The position numbers were made by a program, and so were the translations under genes. Of a DNA stretch of 64,000 bases, positions 54,446 through 63,842 are shown in pieces. How positions within the stretch are numbered: position 1 is the stretch's first letter; the number at the start of each line of letters is the position of its first letter. This stretch comes from Labia minor. Lineage: Eukaryota > Arthropoda > Insecta > Dermaptera > Spongiphoridae. The stretch is from NCBI GenBank assembly GCA_963082975.1, contig OY720350.1, positions 9,257,488 through 9,321,487 on the forward strand, read 5' to 3'. The notes beneath the pieces are model-generated. The model was not told the origin of the DNA. It saw only the letters and a program-made list of their open reading frames with translations, and ran no database searches.

Positions 54446-54613
54446 GGAAGAGGAAGTATTGAGGAAAAAACAATTCCAAGTAATTCTGAAGTCGGGTCCG
54501 ATCAGAGGAACACTGGCGATCTGGAGGATATGGAAAGGATGTACAAGCGAAGAAGAGCAGAGGCAATGAAGAAAGAAAGAAAAAAAAAAGAATTTAATGT
54601 AAATGGAATATAA
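54446..54613 (+). CDS. Coding-like C-terminal segment of 55 codons
   Basis: After an in-frame stop at 54443-54445 the frame stays open to a stop at 54611-54613. The middle and end read TGDLEDMERMYKRRR, AEAMKKERKKKEF and NVNGI. Residues are strongly charged, with a Lys/Arg-rich, helix-forming tail that would suit a nuclear or nucleic-acid-binding protein. This is quite unlike the Ile/Tyr/Phe-rich noise frames around it. AATAAATAAATAAATA follows at about 54671, serving either as a polyadenylation signal or as the tandem tail of a LINE. It could be the last exon of a host gene or the 3' end of a LINE protein. The family is not recognised. A branch-point-like TACTAAT lies upstream, but the acceptor is weak. 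Confidence 0.35.
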   Translation, partial: GRGSIEEKTIPSNSEVGSDQRNTGDLEDMERMYKRRRAEAMKKERKKKEFNVNGI

Positions 54614-55080
54614 TTAAAATGTACATTGAATCAAATTCTAGACCAAAGTCCAAGAAGGACTAAAATCGGAATAAATAAATAAATACTTATGTTTCATAAA
54701 GTTTTATTCACACATGTACATAAATATACTTATATATTAACTATAATCTCTTAATGAATTTTCCTTCTTACTATTAATATCTTTTCGTTATAAAATGTTC
54801 CTTTGATCAAAGAATTTGTCCCAACCAATAAATAATACAGTTCATTGGTTACTAAAATAGTTATAGCATTCATTTTCAAGAACTTTGTTAATAAATCGGA
54901 TTGGATCAAAGAAGAAATAGAAGTATTAGCTTGTGGTAAAGAAGATGAAGAGAAGGCGGGGGTGTGGTAGTTTTCACTCCCAATGAAATATAGCACCAAT
55001 TTCTTTTCTATACTAGTTCTATCTCTTTGCCAACACGACCACCAAATAGATGAAAGTTTCTACTATCTTCCTTTGCCCTC
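54614..55080. other. Spacer, possible 3' untranslated region or LINE tail, then AT-rich DNA
   Basis: GACCAAAGTCCAAGAAGGAC and TAAAATCGG precede an AATA tandem run, a pattern typical of LINE 3' tails. An 82-codon minus frame at 54751-54999 is more varied than most but unrecognised. Confidence 0.35.
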
Positions 55081-55290
55081 TTCGACATCCTCTTTTATAA
55101 GGTTTTGCGACTAATTTATAATATTAATGAGCGCACATTTATTTCTGCCTCTGGGACGTTAATTAATTGAAATCAAAGGAAATTTACACTCCCATCTCGT
55201 TAAATCCTTCGAAGAGACATTCAACAACGAAAGCACAAAAAGAGAAACCAAGAGAGTGAGAGAGAGGGAGAGGCAAAAAGCACGACTTAG
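55081..55290. promoter_or_regulatory. Complex patch with TCF and homeodomain words
   Basis: GGGACGTTAATTAATTGAAA is followed by TCAAAGGAAATTT. ATCAAAGG is a full TCF/LEF site and TTAATTAATTG a double homeodomain word directly beside it. GAGCGCACATTTATTTCTGC and CTTTGCCCTCTTCGAC flank it. A purine (GAGAGAGGGAGAGG) stretch closes the patch. Enhancer status is inferred. Confidence 0.3.
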
Positions 55291-55456
55291 TTTATTTTCA
55301 AGATTTCAAGTTCATGAAAATAACAAAACAAAACAAAACAAAAAAAACAAACAAATGTGTGCATTTCTCATCATTATCATCATCATCATTGATCTATGAA
55401 TCAAGTGTATATTTTATTGTATATATATAATCGTATATTCAAACACACTTAATTAT

Positions 55457-55742
55457 AAAAAAAACCTCTGAATTTTGTACGTCCTAGGCAAGGACAACGC
55501 CTATCAAGTCGGTTATATCAATGAGGTGTCCTATGATCAGTAGAACGAGTCCTATCAACCTTTATCTTGATTTTCTTGATCGGAGGCGCTACTTTTTAGC
55601 AAGTAGCTATTCCCCAATGTTGATACCGGAGGCTGAGTCCCATAGACCCCAGTTAGGGAAATTCCCTTGCCAGGCCCGGGACTTGAACCCGGGACCATGT
55701 GAATGTGAAGCAGGTTCGCTACCCTCTCACCCAATGGCGCCT
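55457..55742 (-). mobile_element. tRNA-derived SINE-1, near full length
   Basis: Minus-strand reading has AGGCGCCATTGGGTGAGAGG, the A box GTAGCGAACCTGC, CCCGGGTTCAAGTCCCGGGC (intact B box in a perfect T-arm-like stem), GGCAAGGGAATTTCCC and TCCGATCAAGAAAATCAAG. It ends GTACAAAATTCAGAGG with a T run. With its intact A and B boxes it is the best copy for reconstructing the family layout. Confidence 0.9.
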
Positions 55743-56514
55743 ATCAAACTTAATTATGAGTATTATAATATGAAAAATAATATTGGAAGAAATATTCTCT
55801 TCAAAATATAAATAAATATTTTACATATACTTTTACTAATACTTATGATGGTATAATTTTCATGAAAATGAAAATTTATTATACCATATTTATAAAAATT
55901 TGTATTACTTTTTTAATTATTTTACAACTTGTGCTGAATCTTGACCAGATTAATTCACTTCCGATGACATAAATGTCAATTATGCTGTTCATCCACTTGG
56001 AGACGTGCAACTGATGGCTAAAACATCTGTTCAAGACGCAAATCAGTAGATTAATATTGCAAAATTAAGAAAGATATATATATATATATTAAAAAATTAA
56101 ATATTTTTAAGAATATTTTAATATTTAATTAATATGAAAATATCTGAGTCTGACAGTACTCTGGGTGTGGGGGTGTGAGGAGACCGAGAAGCCTGAAGCC
56201 AGTTGAATAAAATCAATAATCAATCTTTTGATCACAATATATTATCATATCATATTACATACAGAGAGAGAGAGAGAGAAAGAGAGAATAACTTTGAGGT
56301 CTTTTAACATTTTAATTCTGATTGATTAATAAGTATTCCTATATTTATTATTTGATTATATATGAAATTCAACATAAATATAATATAATATATATTTATC
56401 AATTTGAAATTAAATAAGGGTAGATAAAATTTTAATACTTTCTATATATATCTTTATAATATTATTATACTTTCAATAAAATATAGATAGGGTAAAGTAT
56501 ACAAACACAAATAA
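55743..56514. other. AT-rich DNA, no gene seen
   Basis: A modest patch at 55930-56045 (GACATAAATGTCAATTATGC, GGAGACGTGCAACTGATGGC) and at 56150-56200 (CTCTGGGTGTGGGGGTGTG). A GA microsatellite lies at about 56262-56287. Confidence 0.45.
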
Positions 56515-56736
56515 TATTATATTCCTAATAACCAATGACAAGTGTTCAATAACTAATAGATAATAGGAGAAAACAAAAAAGAATTAATCAATTGAAATAT
56601 TTTATTGCTAAAAATAGGTTGATATAGAAGTGAAATTATCTAAATTTTCTTTTTAAATAAATTCATAAATTAATCATAATCATTTTTTTTTATTATTATT
56701 ATAATAGGTTACATTTAATTATCTAATATATATGTA
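56515..56736 (+). repeat. Flank of a direct duplication (partner 61300-61506)
   Basis: The 220 bp before Rep-C here matches the block before Rep-C at 61507: CCAATGACAA, AACTAATAGATAATAGGAG, GAATTAATCAATTGAAATAT, AAAATAGGTTGATATAGAAG and the TATGTA end. With the following Rep-C it forms one copy of a duplicated segment about 5 kb from the other. Confidence 0.8.
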
Positions 56737-57744
56737 GGGTAAAGTCGTTGGCCCCGAGACAGTCGTTGGCCCCCTATCACTAAAACACAAATAATAAGAG
56801 ATTTTTACCGACCGACGATAGTAAGGGAGGTATTGTTTTCACACCAAATTTCACATGTGGAGATTTTTACATATCTCCACGAATCATGCATTTTCTTAAC
56901 AGAAAAAAGTATTTTTAGCATGATGTCTGTCCGTCCGCCTGTCCGTCTGTCCGTCCGTATAGATGTGTACAGCCTGAACGGCTCAACCGATTTTGATGAA
57001 ATTTGGTATATTTACTTAATGCATCAGTGGGATGAATTGATCAACTTTTGGTGCAAATCCGGAAACCGGAAGTGGTAGTATTAGCGATCGACGATAAGAA
57101 GGGAAGGGTTATTTTCGCACCAAATTTCACATAAGGAGATTTTTTTACATATCACCACGAATGTATTGGATTTATCCTCGGGAAAAATCATCTTCATTAT
57201 GTTTTTCTTAATTTAAAATTATATGACGTCACCCAGCCCTTCATGACGGCACAGCCTCGGGTAACGCCGGCTACTCCAGCTATATATTATAAATAAAATA
57301 AAATTAAAAATATTTATGTTATATGCCTATATGTTTTTTATTACATTAATAGATATATTAAAATTATTTGAAATTGTTTCTGTAGCTGGAAATTAATTTA
57401 TTTCAAACCGTCGGTCGGTTCGGACCTGGCCACAGGTCAACTTATTATTTTAAAAATTGCGCTATTAACTATAGTAATGTAATCGTTTCTTGTAAGGTTG
57501 TATAATCACTATAGAATACCTAGGCCAATAACTATAACAGGGGGCCAATAACTGTATTTTTTAGGATTTTTGCGTGCTTATTGAAAATGTCATTAAAAAA
57601 TGATTTTTTTTTATTCTTCAAAATGCTCATCGTATCCATGTTCTGCAAACCTAATTTGACACAGATTGTTCCGCAATGTGTCCAGATATGCATTAAAAAC
57701 TTCTAAGAGTTGCTTAAGGGGGCCAACGACTGTATGTTTTACCC
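56737..57744 (+). mobile_element. Rep-C MITE split by Rep-B
   Basis: The left part (GGGTAAAGTCGTTGGCCCCG... to AAATAATAAGAGATTTTT) and the right part (ATTTTAAAAATTGCGC... to TGTATGTTTTACCC) together equal the uninterrupted copy at 61507-61877. TA flanks both sides (56735-56736, 57745-57746). Rep-B occupies the gap from 56807. Confidence 0.85.
56807..57446 (-). mobile_element. Rep-B, full length, with readable insertion site
   Basis: The element runs from ACCGACCGACGATAGTAAGG to CGGTCGGTTCGGACCTGG, CCACAGGTCAAC and TTATT. It has all modules: CAGACATCATG inverse, a GTCC/GTCT microsatellite, GGCTCAACCGATTTTGATGA, AACCGGAAGTGG, a second internal GCGATCGACGATAAGAAGG, one TGACGTCA, and the GACCTG/CAGGTC hairpin. 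It is a reference copy. In front is ATTTTT and behind ATTTTAAAAATTG, and the empty paralogue reads ATTTTTATTTTAAAAATTG. Confidence 0.9.
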
Positions 57745-57746
57745 TA

Positions 57747-58170
57747 ATATTAAGAATGAAAGAATTTGTCTGTTATTGATTGGTAGGACTTTTGAAGGAT
57801 TTTAAATTCAGTATAGAAACATATTTTCTTAGGAATATAAATTTTATTGTTAGATGAACTTAAATTGAAATGATAGACTAAAATTTTAATTTTAATTTAT
57901 ATATATATATTTATATCCATTCAGTACAATAAGATGAGAATATTTCAAAAAAAATTGAAATTGATATTTGTACCATATTATAAATTTTCATTTATTGAAT
58001 CGTAATTTTAAATGGAAAGATGTGGAGTATAAAAAAAAACACAATCTTTTCTGTATATCCTTATTTGGATTGTATATATAATTTCAGAAAAAAACAGCAT
58101 TGTAAGAGTTTGTTTATCTAAATCCAACTGAATGTTGCCCTAATCTGACAATCGCTTGTGTCCTTTCCAG
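57747..58170. other. AT-rich DNA, no gene seen
   Basis: AT-rich filler; becomes richer after 58100, before the exon candidate. Confidence 0.5.
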
Positions 58171-58227
58171 GCCTTGGCCACCCTTCGTATTTTTAATGTC
58201 ACCTCTTCAACTCCAGATGGTCCAGCG
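58171..58227 (+). other. Possible 57-bp internal exon
   Basis: TGTCCTTTCCAG ends at 58170 and a GTGAAG donor-like word starts at 58228. Between them are exactly 19 codons without a stop, reading ALATLRIFNVTSSTPDGPA, a balanced residue mix. CTAATCTGAC upstream could be the branch point. The polypyrimidine stretch is short. Against it, no flanking exon can be joined and the donor is not strong. Treat as a hypothesis. Confidence 0.2.
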
Positions 58228-58319
58228 GTGAAGAGATTATTTTATAACATAATTTCTCTTTTTTTCTACTCTCTTTGTTTCCCTCTTTGGATATATCTCT
58301 TGTATTTGACCAATCGAAG

Positions 58320-58353
<34 letters not shown>

Positions 58354-58992
58354 GTGGGGGAAGAGAGAGATAGAGAGAGAAAAAAAAAAGAAAATCTGTC
58401 GGTGAGTCATCCGGAATCGAAACGAACGTTTAAATGTGACAGCAATTGTATGCAGGGTGCGGTTTTATGGACACTTGTCACCCCTCGTGTGCGCTCCTTG
58501 CCCTGATGGAGGTGGGTGGGGGTGTCAAGTGTGCCACGGGTGCCGGTGACAGAATAGAACCCCCACTCTTCCTCATTCCGGTGTGTTTGGCTGCTACACG
58601 ATGAGATGCTAGTGTGTATGTGTGCCAGGACCAGCACATGAGGGTGATCACCTCCACAGAGAATACAATCCGAGATTTATCGACATTCCATTTTGATTAA
58701 TGACCCTCTATTTCACCCCCACCTCCCCCCTCTCCCCTTCATTCCCCGCTTTCCAGCTCTCTAACCATTTCCAATGAAGATTCCTGTTGGATTCAATCCA
58801 AAATTTACAAATCTCACCAATGGATCTCTAATTGACGATTGTCCTATTTCTTATTTAATAATAAAATACAACTATAAAAACCAATGAAAATTTTAAGCAT
58901 AACACAAGACCAAAAAAAATATTTATTACAGTTAAGTAAATATAAAAATTATATTAGTACTTTTAATATACATAAAATTATTATGAAATATA
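58228..58992. promoter_or_regulatory. GC-richer island after a TA microsatellite
   Basis: A TA run lies at 58323-58351. From 58400 to 58760 complex sequence follows: GTGAGTCATCCGGAATCG (AP-1-like TGAGTCA), GCAGGGTGCGGTTTTATGG, CACTTGTCACCCCTCGTG, GGTGCCGGTGACAG and a CCCCCACCTCCCCCC tract. Frames on both strands are open for 76-116 codons but unrecognised. Regulatory or exon content is possible. Confidence 0.3.
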
Positions 58993-59127
58993 AGGTGACC
59001 AAAGTAAGCTCTGTCCTTCTTTTGTAAGTGTCCTCCTAACTGTCCTCCTTTTTGATATCTGTCCCGTTTTTTTAAATATTTAGGGCATTTCGTATTATTT
59101 TTCAAAATTTTTTCAATTTGTTTCTAA

Positions 59128-59813
59128 AATAAGTTGACCTGTGGCCAGGTCCGAACCGACCGACGGTTTAAAATAAATTAATTTCCAGCTACAGAAACAA
59201 TTTCAAATAATTTTAATATATCTATTAATGTAATAAAAAACAGATATGGATATAACATAAATATTTTTAATTTTATTTTATTTATAATATATAGCTGAAG
59301 TAGCCGGCGTTGCAGGCGTTACCCGAGGCTGTGACGTCATATAATTTTAAATTAAGAAAAACATAATGAAGATGATTTTTCCCGAGGATAAAACCAATAC
59401 ATTCGTGGTGATATGTAAAAAAATCTCTTTATGTGAAATTTGGTGCGAAAATAACCCTTCCCTTCTTATCGTCGATCGCTAATACTACCACTTCCGGTTT
59501 CCGGATTTGCACCAAAAGTTGATCAATTCATCCCACTGATGCATTAAGTAAATATACCAAATTTCATCAAAATCCGTTAAGCCGTTCAGGCTGTACACAT
59601 CTATACGGACGGACAGACGGACAGACGGACGGACAGACGGACGGACAGACGGACGGACAGACGGACAGACGGACAGACGGACGGACAGACATCATGCTAA
59701 AAATACTTTTTTCTGTTAAGAAAATGCATGATTCGTGGAGATATGTAAAAATCTCCACATGTGAAATTTGGTGTGAAAACAATACCTCCCTTACTATCGT
59801 CGGTCGGTAAAAA
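59128..59813 (+). mobile_element. Rep-B, full length, with expanded minisatellite
   Basis: It runs from ATAAGTTGACCTGTGGCCAG, GTCCGAACCGACCGACGG to TTACTATCGTCGGTCGGTAA then AAA. All modules are present: TGACGTCATATAA, GATCGCTAATACTACCACTT, CCGGTTTCCGGATTTGC, ATACCAAATTTCATCAAAAT and AAGCCGTTCAGGC. The microsatellite is the longest of any copy. CAGGCGTTACCCGAGGC is an extra phrase shared only with the copy at 56807. Confidence 0.9.
59605..59690. repeat. GGAC/AGAC microsatellite within Rep-B
   Basis: About 86 bp of mixed GGAC and AGAC units in an irregular order. Shorter versions occupy the same place in every long Rep-B copy, so its length varies between copies. Confidence 0.9.
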
Positions 59814-59937
59814 TTAGTCAAACGTTTTCTGGACTAAGCTTTTGACATTTCCGAATTTTTTCCAAATTTTTGTTCAATTTTGGTAGGTAAAATGTCCTCA
59901 TTTGGTGTTTTCAAAATATGGTCACCTTATTTTTACA

Positions 59938-60145
59938 TTATTTTTATTATCATCATTCTGTTGAGATTAATCTTTGTAATTTGCTTTAATTAGTTTATCT
60001 ATTTATTCTAATATAATCTGGGGATGTCTTTTTTTTTACTTGTATATTACAGTGAAATTTTAGTAAGTATTTAAAACTAATTAAATTTATTTATATAATA
60101 TTTAGTGATGATTTGATTATCTATTTTAAATTCTAAAAATCAATT
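59938..60145 (+). repeat. Duplicated block shared with 11854-12065
   Basis: Close match to the sequence after Rep-D at 11637-11853, with an extra AAAACTAATTAAATTTATTT stretch. Same orientation. Confidence 0.8.
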
Positions 60146-60157
60146 TTATCAATCAAA

Positions 60158-60228
60158 AATCAATTTTCAATTTGGTTTCAAAGGTAAAATATCCTGATTT
60201 GGTGTTTTCAAAATATAATATAACCTTA
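60158..60228 (+). mobile_element. Rep-D end fragment
   Basis: CAATTTTCAATTTGGTTTCA, AAGGTAAAATATCCTGATTT and GGTGTTTTCAAAATATAATA match the right part of Rep-D. The terminal GGTCACCT has decayed to ATAACCT. Confidence 0.6.
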
Positions 60229-61299
60229 TGAAACAAAATATTTCTTAAAAAAATTTAGAATAAAAAAAATATTAGTACTTTTTTCATATAGTATTTTAAA
60301 TAATAATAAAGAGAAAGAAATATACGAATACCAAAGAATAATAAAGAAATGTTTGATAGTAGATGTATGTTAATTTGGGTTATTAATTTGTTCCTGTATA
60401 GTGTATATATACAAAAGATATTTATTTTATAAATATAGTATAACACACATTATATATATATGAATATTAATATTAAATTTGAATGGTTATTATTTATTTT
60501 GTTGTTTTTTTATTTTTTGTTTTTTTTTGTTTTCTTTTTTTTTAGTCTTTGAACAAACTTAAGGGGTTGAGTATCTTCTATTCATTTTGTCCAAGATACA
60601 TAAATAATCCTGTGTTTTTTTTTTATTCCGAGTGTTGGTATGGGAGTGATAATATCTGACAGCATCCTTTACCGTGTAAAACTAAACTAGGTTCGTTCAA
60701 AAAAGTATTATCATATTTAAAGAAGAAAAAAATTTGCCAACGATAAAATGATATAAAGAGAACGAGAAGGTAAGGGTGGAGGAGTGGAAAACGAGGTGAG
60801 GGAGGAGAAAGGAAAGGGTGGCGTGCGACAGAAGTCTTTAAGAAGAATGATAGGGAGGACGAACGCCTATGTATAGGAAGTCAGCGAAATAAACGAGCTC
60901 ACGGGAAAATGGCACCCAACTCGAATAGAAAATTCTATTCTTTTTCTCTTTCTCACTCTCTCTTCCCCCCCCCCCCCCCCCACACACACATTGTCAAACA
61001 CCCTCTAACTGTGCCTTTTTAAGCTTTACCCTTTTCTTCCACTCTGTGCGTTTCAATAGTATAATCCTACTCTACACTATAGAATACCGCGCGTTTCTAT
61101 TTTTCGATTTAAAAACCGCCTAAAGTAATATTTTTAGGGCTGCTTGGTTATATCATCAAATCGTAATTAAAAGTATCGATTCTTTTTGTGAATTCATAAT
61201 ATTCCTCGAGAAGAAAAACAAATGATTCTTTAAAAACGAAATATACCCAACTCTTAATAATATTATTAATTCAAAAGTTTAATAGAATGGAACATTTTA
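60229..61299. other. AT-rich DNA, then a purine- and C-rich patch at 60740-61140
   Basis: The patch includes GGTAAGGGTGGAGGAGTGG, GGAAAGGGTGGCGTGCGAC, GGGAGGACGAACGCC and CCGCGCGTTTC, with a run of about 17 C at 60965-60981. No open frame of note. Composition resembles the other islands. A complementary purine block and pyrimidine block flank it. Confidence 0.35.
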
Positions 61300-61506
61300 T
61301 ATTATATTCCTAAAAACCAATGACAATAACTAATAGATAATAGGAGAAAAGAAAAAAGAATTAATCAATTGAAATATTTTATTGCTAAAAATAGGTTGAT
61401 ATAGAAGTGAAATTATCTAAATTTTTTTTTTAAATAAATTCTTAAATTAATCATAATCATTATTATTATTATTATATGTTACATCTAATTATCTAAAATA
61501 TATGTA
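61300..61506 (+). repeat. Flank of a direct duplication (partner 56515-56736)
   Basis: Matches 56515-56736 apart from a 12-bp deletion near its start (ACAATAACTAATAG against ACAAGTGTTCAATAACTAATAG) and length changes in T and ATT runs. Confidence 0.8.
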
Positions 61507-61877
61507 GGGTAAAGTATACAGTCGTTGGCCCCGAGGCAGTCATTGGCCCCCTATCGCTAAAACACAAATAATAAGAAATTTTTATTTTAAAAATTGCGCT
61601 ATTAACTATGGTTATGTAATGGTTTCTTGTATGGTTGTATAATCACTATAGAATACCTAGGCCAATAACTATAACAGGGGGCTAATAACTGTATTTTTCA
61701 GGATATTTGCTTGCTTATTGAAAATATCATGAGAAAATGATTTTTTATACATCAAAATGCTCATAGTATGTATGTTCTGCAAACCTAATTTGACAAAGAT
61801 TGTTCTGCAATGTGTCCAGATATACCTTAAAGACTGCTAGGATTGCTTAAGGGGGCCAACGACTGTATGCTTTACCC
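61507..61877 (+). mobile_element. Rep-C MITE, complete and uninterrupted
   Basis: The ends are GGGTAAAGTATACAGTCGTT and AACGACTGTATGCTTTACCC, near-perfect inverted repeats. TA flanks both sides (61505-61506, 61878-61879). It represents the state of the duplicated locus before Rep-B insertion at 56807. Confidence 0.85.
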
Positions 61878-61879
61878 TA

Positions 61880-63252
61880 TATATTTTTGAGAATAAAAAA
61901 AATTTTGTTTATTTTAAAAATGTATGTTTATATTAGCCAATTTGTGATACATCATTTTTTTTTATCCCAAATCATAACAAAAAAGGGTTTACAATAATTT
62001 TTACATTTAAATTGGTGACTCATGGTCGTAATTAGTATACATTTACATTTTTATTTTTACAGCGAATTTCATTCTTTACATTCCACATAATATTGAAATA
62101 TTTTTTTTTTTGATTTACTAACTAGGAAAAGGCTATATATAAAGAAAAACCTAGTCTATATATTGGTGGGGAATGACGGGTGGGGGTGGGGGTGGAAGAA
62201 TGGTTTTTGTGATACCAAAAAAAAATTATTTTTTTTTTAAATTTTTTACATTTTTATATATCTTTTTTCTATTTATAATATACACAATAATTGATATGAT
62301 GACACTCGATCTGTAAACCACCAGTATTTCTGTTTTGTTTTTATTTGGAATAGCATTGCTATATTTTAACATATTCATAGCTAAATTTTTGTTTAAAGAA
62401 GGTTCATAGTTTATTGATTATTGATTTTTTTTTACAGTTGATAATGAAAAATTAATAGAGTCCCATTATCATCCTGGATGTAATCTTTTCTGTCTAGGCA
62501 TATAAATGTTTCTGGGGGAATGAAGCCTGTTTCCAGAGTTTTTATAAAATATTGGTCATTCTGAAAAATTTAACTACCTGCAACACTATTAGAGGTTGTT
62601 TGTGGCATACTTATGCATATAATAACTCCTAATTACGTACTTTTATGAAGAAATTGTCTCAATGTGGTTATATATATAATATTTACTTCTTCATATATTT
62701 TTTTTTTTTTTATTATTTATATAATGAAGATTTTCTGTTTTGCTGGAACGGGATTTTCCTAAGCATTCCTCGGGTGCATTTCCTTTTGAATATTCTAATT
62801 GTCTCCATTGTACAAGCATTTATGTTGAAAAAAATGTTACATCCATATGTGATGGTAGGACGGATGAGTAACTGGTAACAGATTATTTTAATCCTGGCGT
62901 TAAGGAATTTGTTATCGAATAAAGCTTTGTTTTATGAATGATGTTTTTGCTTTCGATAATTGATTGTGTATGTGGTTGATGAAATATAGATAATTATCCA
63001 ATTGTAACCCGAGGTATTTTACTAGGGATTTGTTTGGAATTAAAAAAAATATTGTTTGATGATACATAACATATTATGTTAATCCTGTAAAAGAGCGTCG
63101 CTGCCTACACTCGGTTGGACGACGATAGTATGAATGTATCAAAAGGTAAAATAATATTATAAAATGAGCAGCACCATAAAACATAAATGTATGGTAAGTA
63201 TTTATATGATAGCACCATAAAATTTAAACTCAAGATTTTAATTAAACAAAAT
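61880..63252. other. AT-rich, repeat-poor DNA, no gene seen
   Basis: No copy of the repeat families above was found in this interval. GACGGGTGGGGGTGGGGGTG lies at 62176-62195. From about 62440 to 63130 the sequence is more mixed (CATCCTGGATGTAATC, GGGGGAATGAAGCCTG, AGAGCGTCGCTGCCTACACTCG). It could be part of a 3' untranslated region or an intron. The 77-codon frame at 62645-62878 begins in AT-rich noise but ends in more varied residues; no family is recognised. Confidence 0.4.
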
Positions 63253-63842
63253 AAGCTGGAGTGTCTCCAATCGACTATTTAGCAAATTTGAATGGGATTA
63301 ATTAAAATATATTATATTTAAATTAAATTTAATTAATTAAATTATAAATTATAATTAATATTTATGTTTGGCTCTTTGTTGTTGGCACCAGGTCACGTGT
63401 TGGCGCGTGATTTGTAGTGTTAAAAAATTAATTCCGGTACTTTCAACGATTCAATCAAGCTGAAATTCTATCTTTAGCAGTTTTATACAATTTTTAATCA
63501 TGTGAAAAACTATCAAACATATATCTTTAATTTTACGGTCACTTTAGAGGAAAAAAAATCAAAACGTTGAAGGTAATGACCCTTTTCCGGTTGAGCTACA
63601 TTTCTCAAAAGTTGGTAAAAAAAACTACGAATTTTGAATAATTCCCATAAAACAAATTTCATGATTCTAGCTCAAACCGTTTTTGCGTAATCTTGTCTAC
63701 ATACATACACACATACACACATACACACACACAGACAGAGAGACATTTTTCTCAACCTTAGTGAAAATGATTCAGGAACCTTCAAAACGTATAAAAACAT
63801 CAAAATCTCAACATCGAAAATTTTCGTGATCGCAATACTATT
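63253..63842 (+). mobile_element. Rep-A element, nearly complete
   Basis: The hairpin end (AGCTGGAGTGTCTCCAATCG), CACCAGGTCACGTGTTGGCG, GACCCTTTTCCGGTTGAGC, the core CAAATTTCATGATTCTAGC with CAAACCGTTTTTGCG, a long AC/AT-AC microsatellite and TTTTCGTGATCGCAATACTA are present. The final GGCGAGATAGT is lost. The AT palindrome block is shorter than in the copy at 45404. Confidence 0.8.

Larger units (their letters stand above)
58993..59937 (+). mobile_element. Rep-D split by Rep-B
   Basis: The left part, AGGTGACCAAAGTAAGC to CAATTTGTTTCTAAAAT, and the right part, TTAGTCAAACGTTTTCTGGA to AATATGGTCACCT, form one Rep-D of the long-interior kind. TA is at 58991-58992 and 59938-59939. The uninterrupted counterpart on the other strand at 52177-52382 reads GTCTCTAAAAAATGGTCAAA across the same point. 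Confidence 0.8.

Noticed and set aside
56833-57078. Recurring open frame (HQISHVEIFTYLHESCIFLTEK) also present at 6024-6296 and 59567-59821
   Set aside because: It is the translation of the subterminal part of Rep-B. The frames share sequence because the repeat copies are nearly identical; they lack a common start, run into the microsatellite (SVRPSV repeats) and have no domain.
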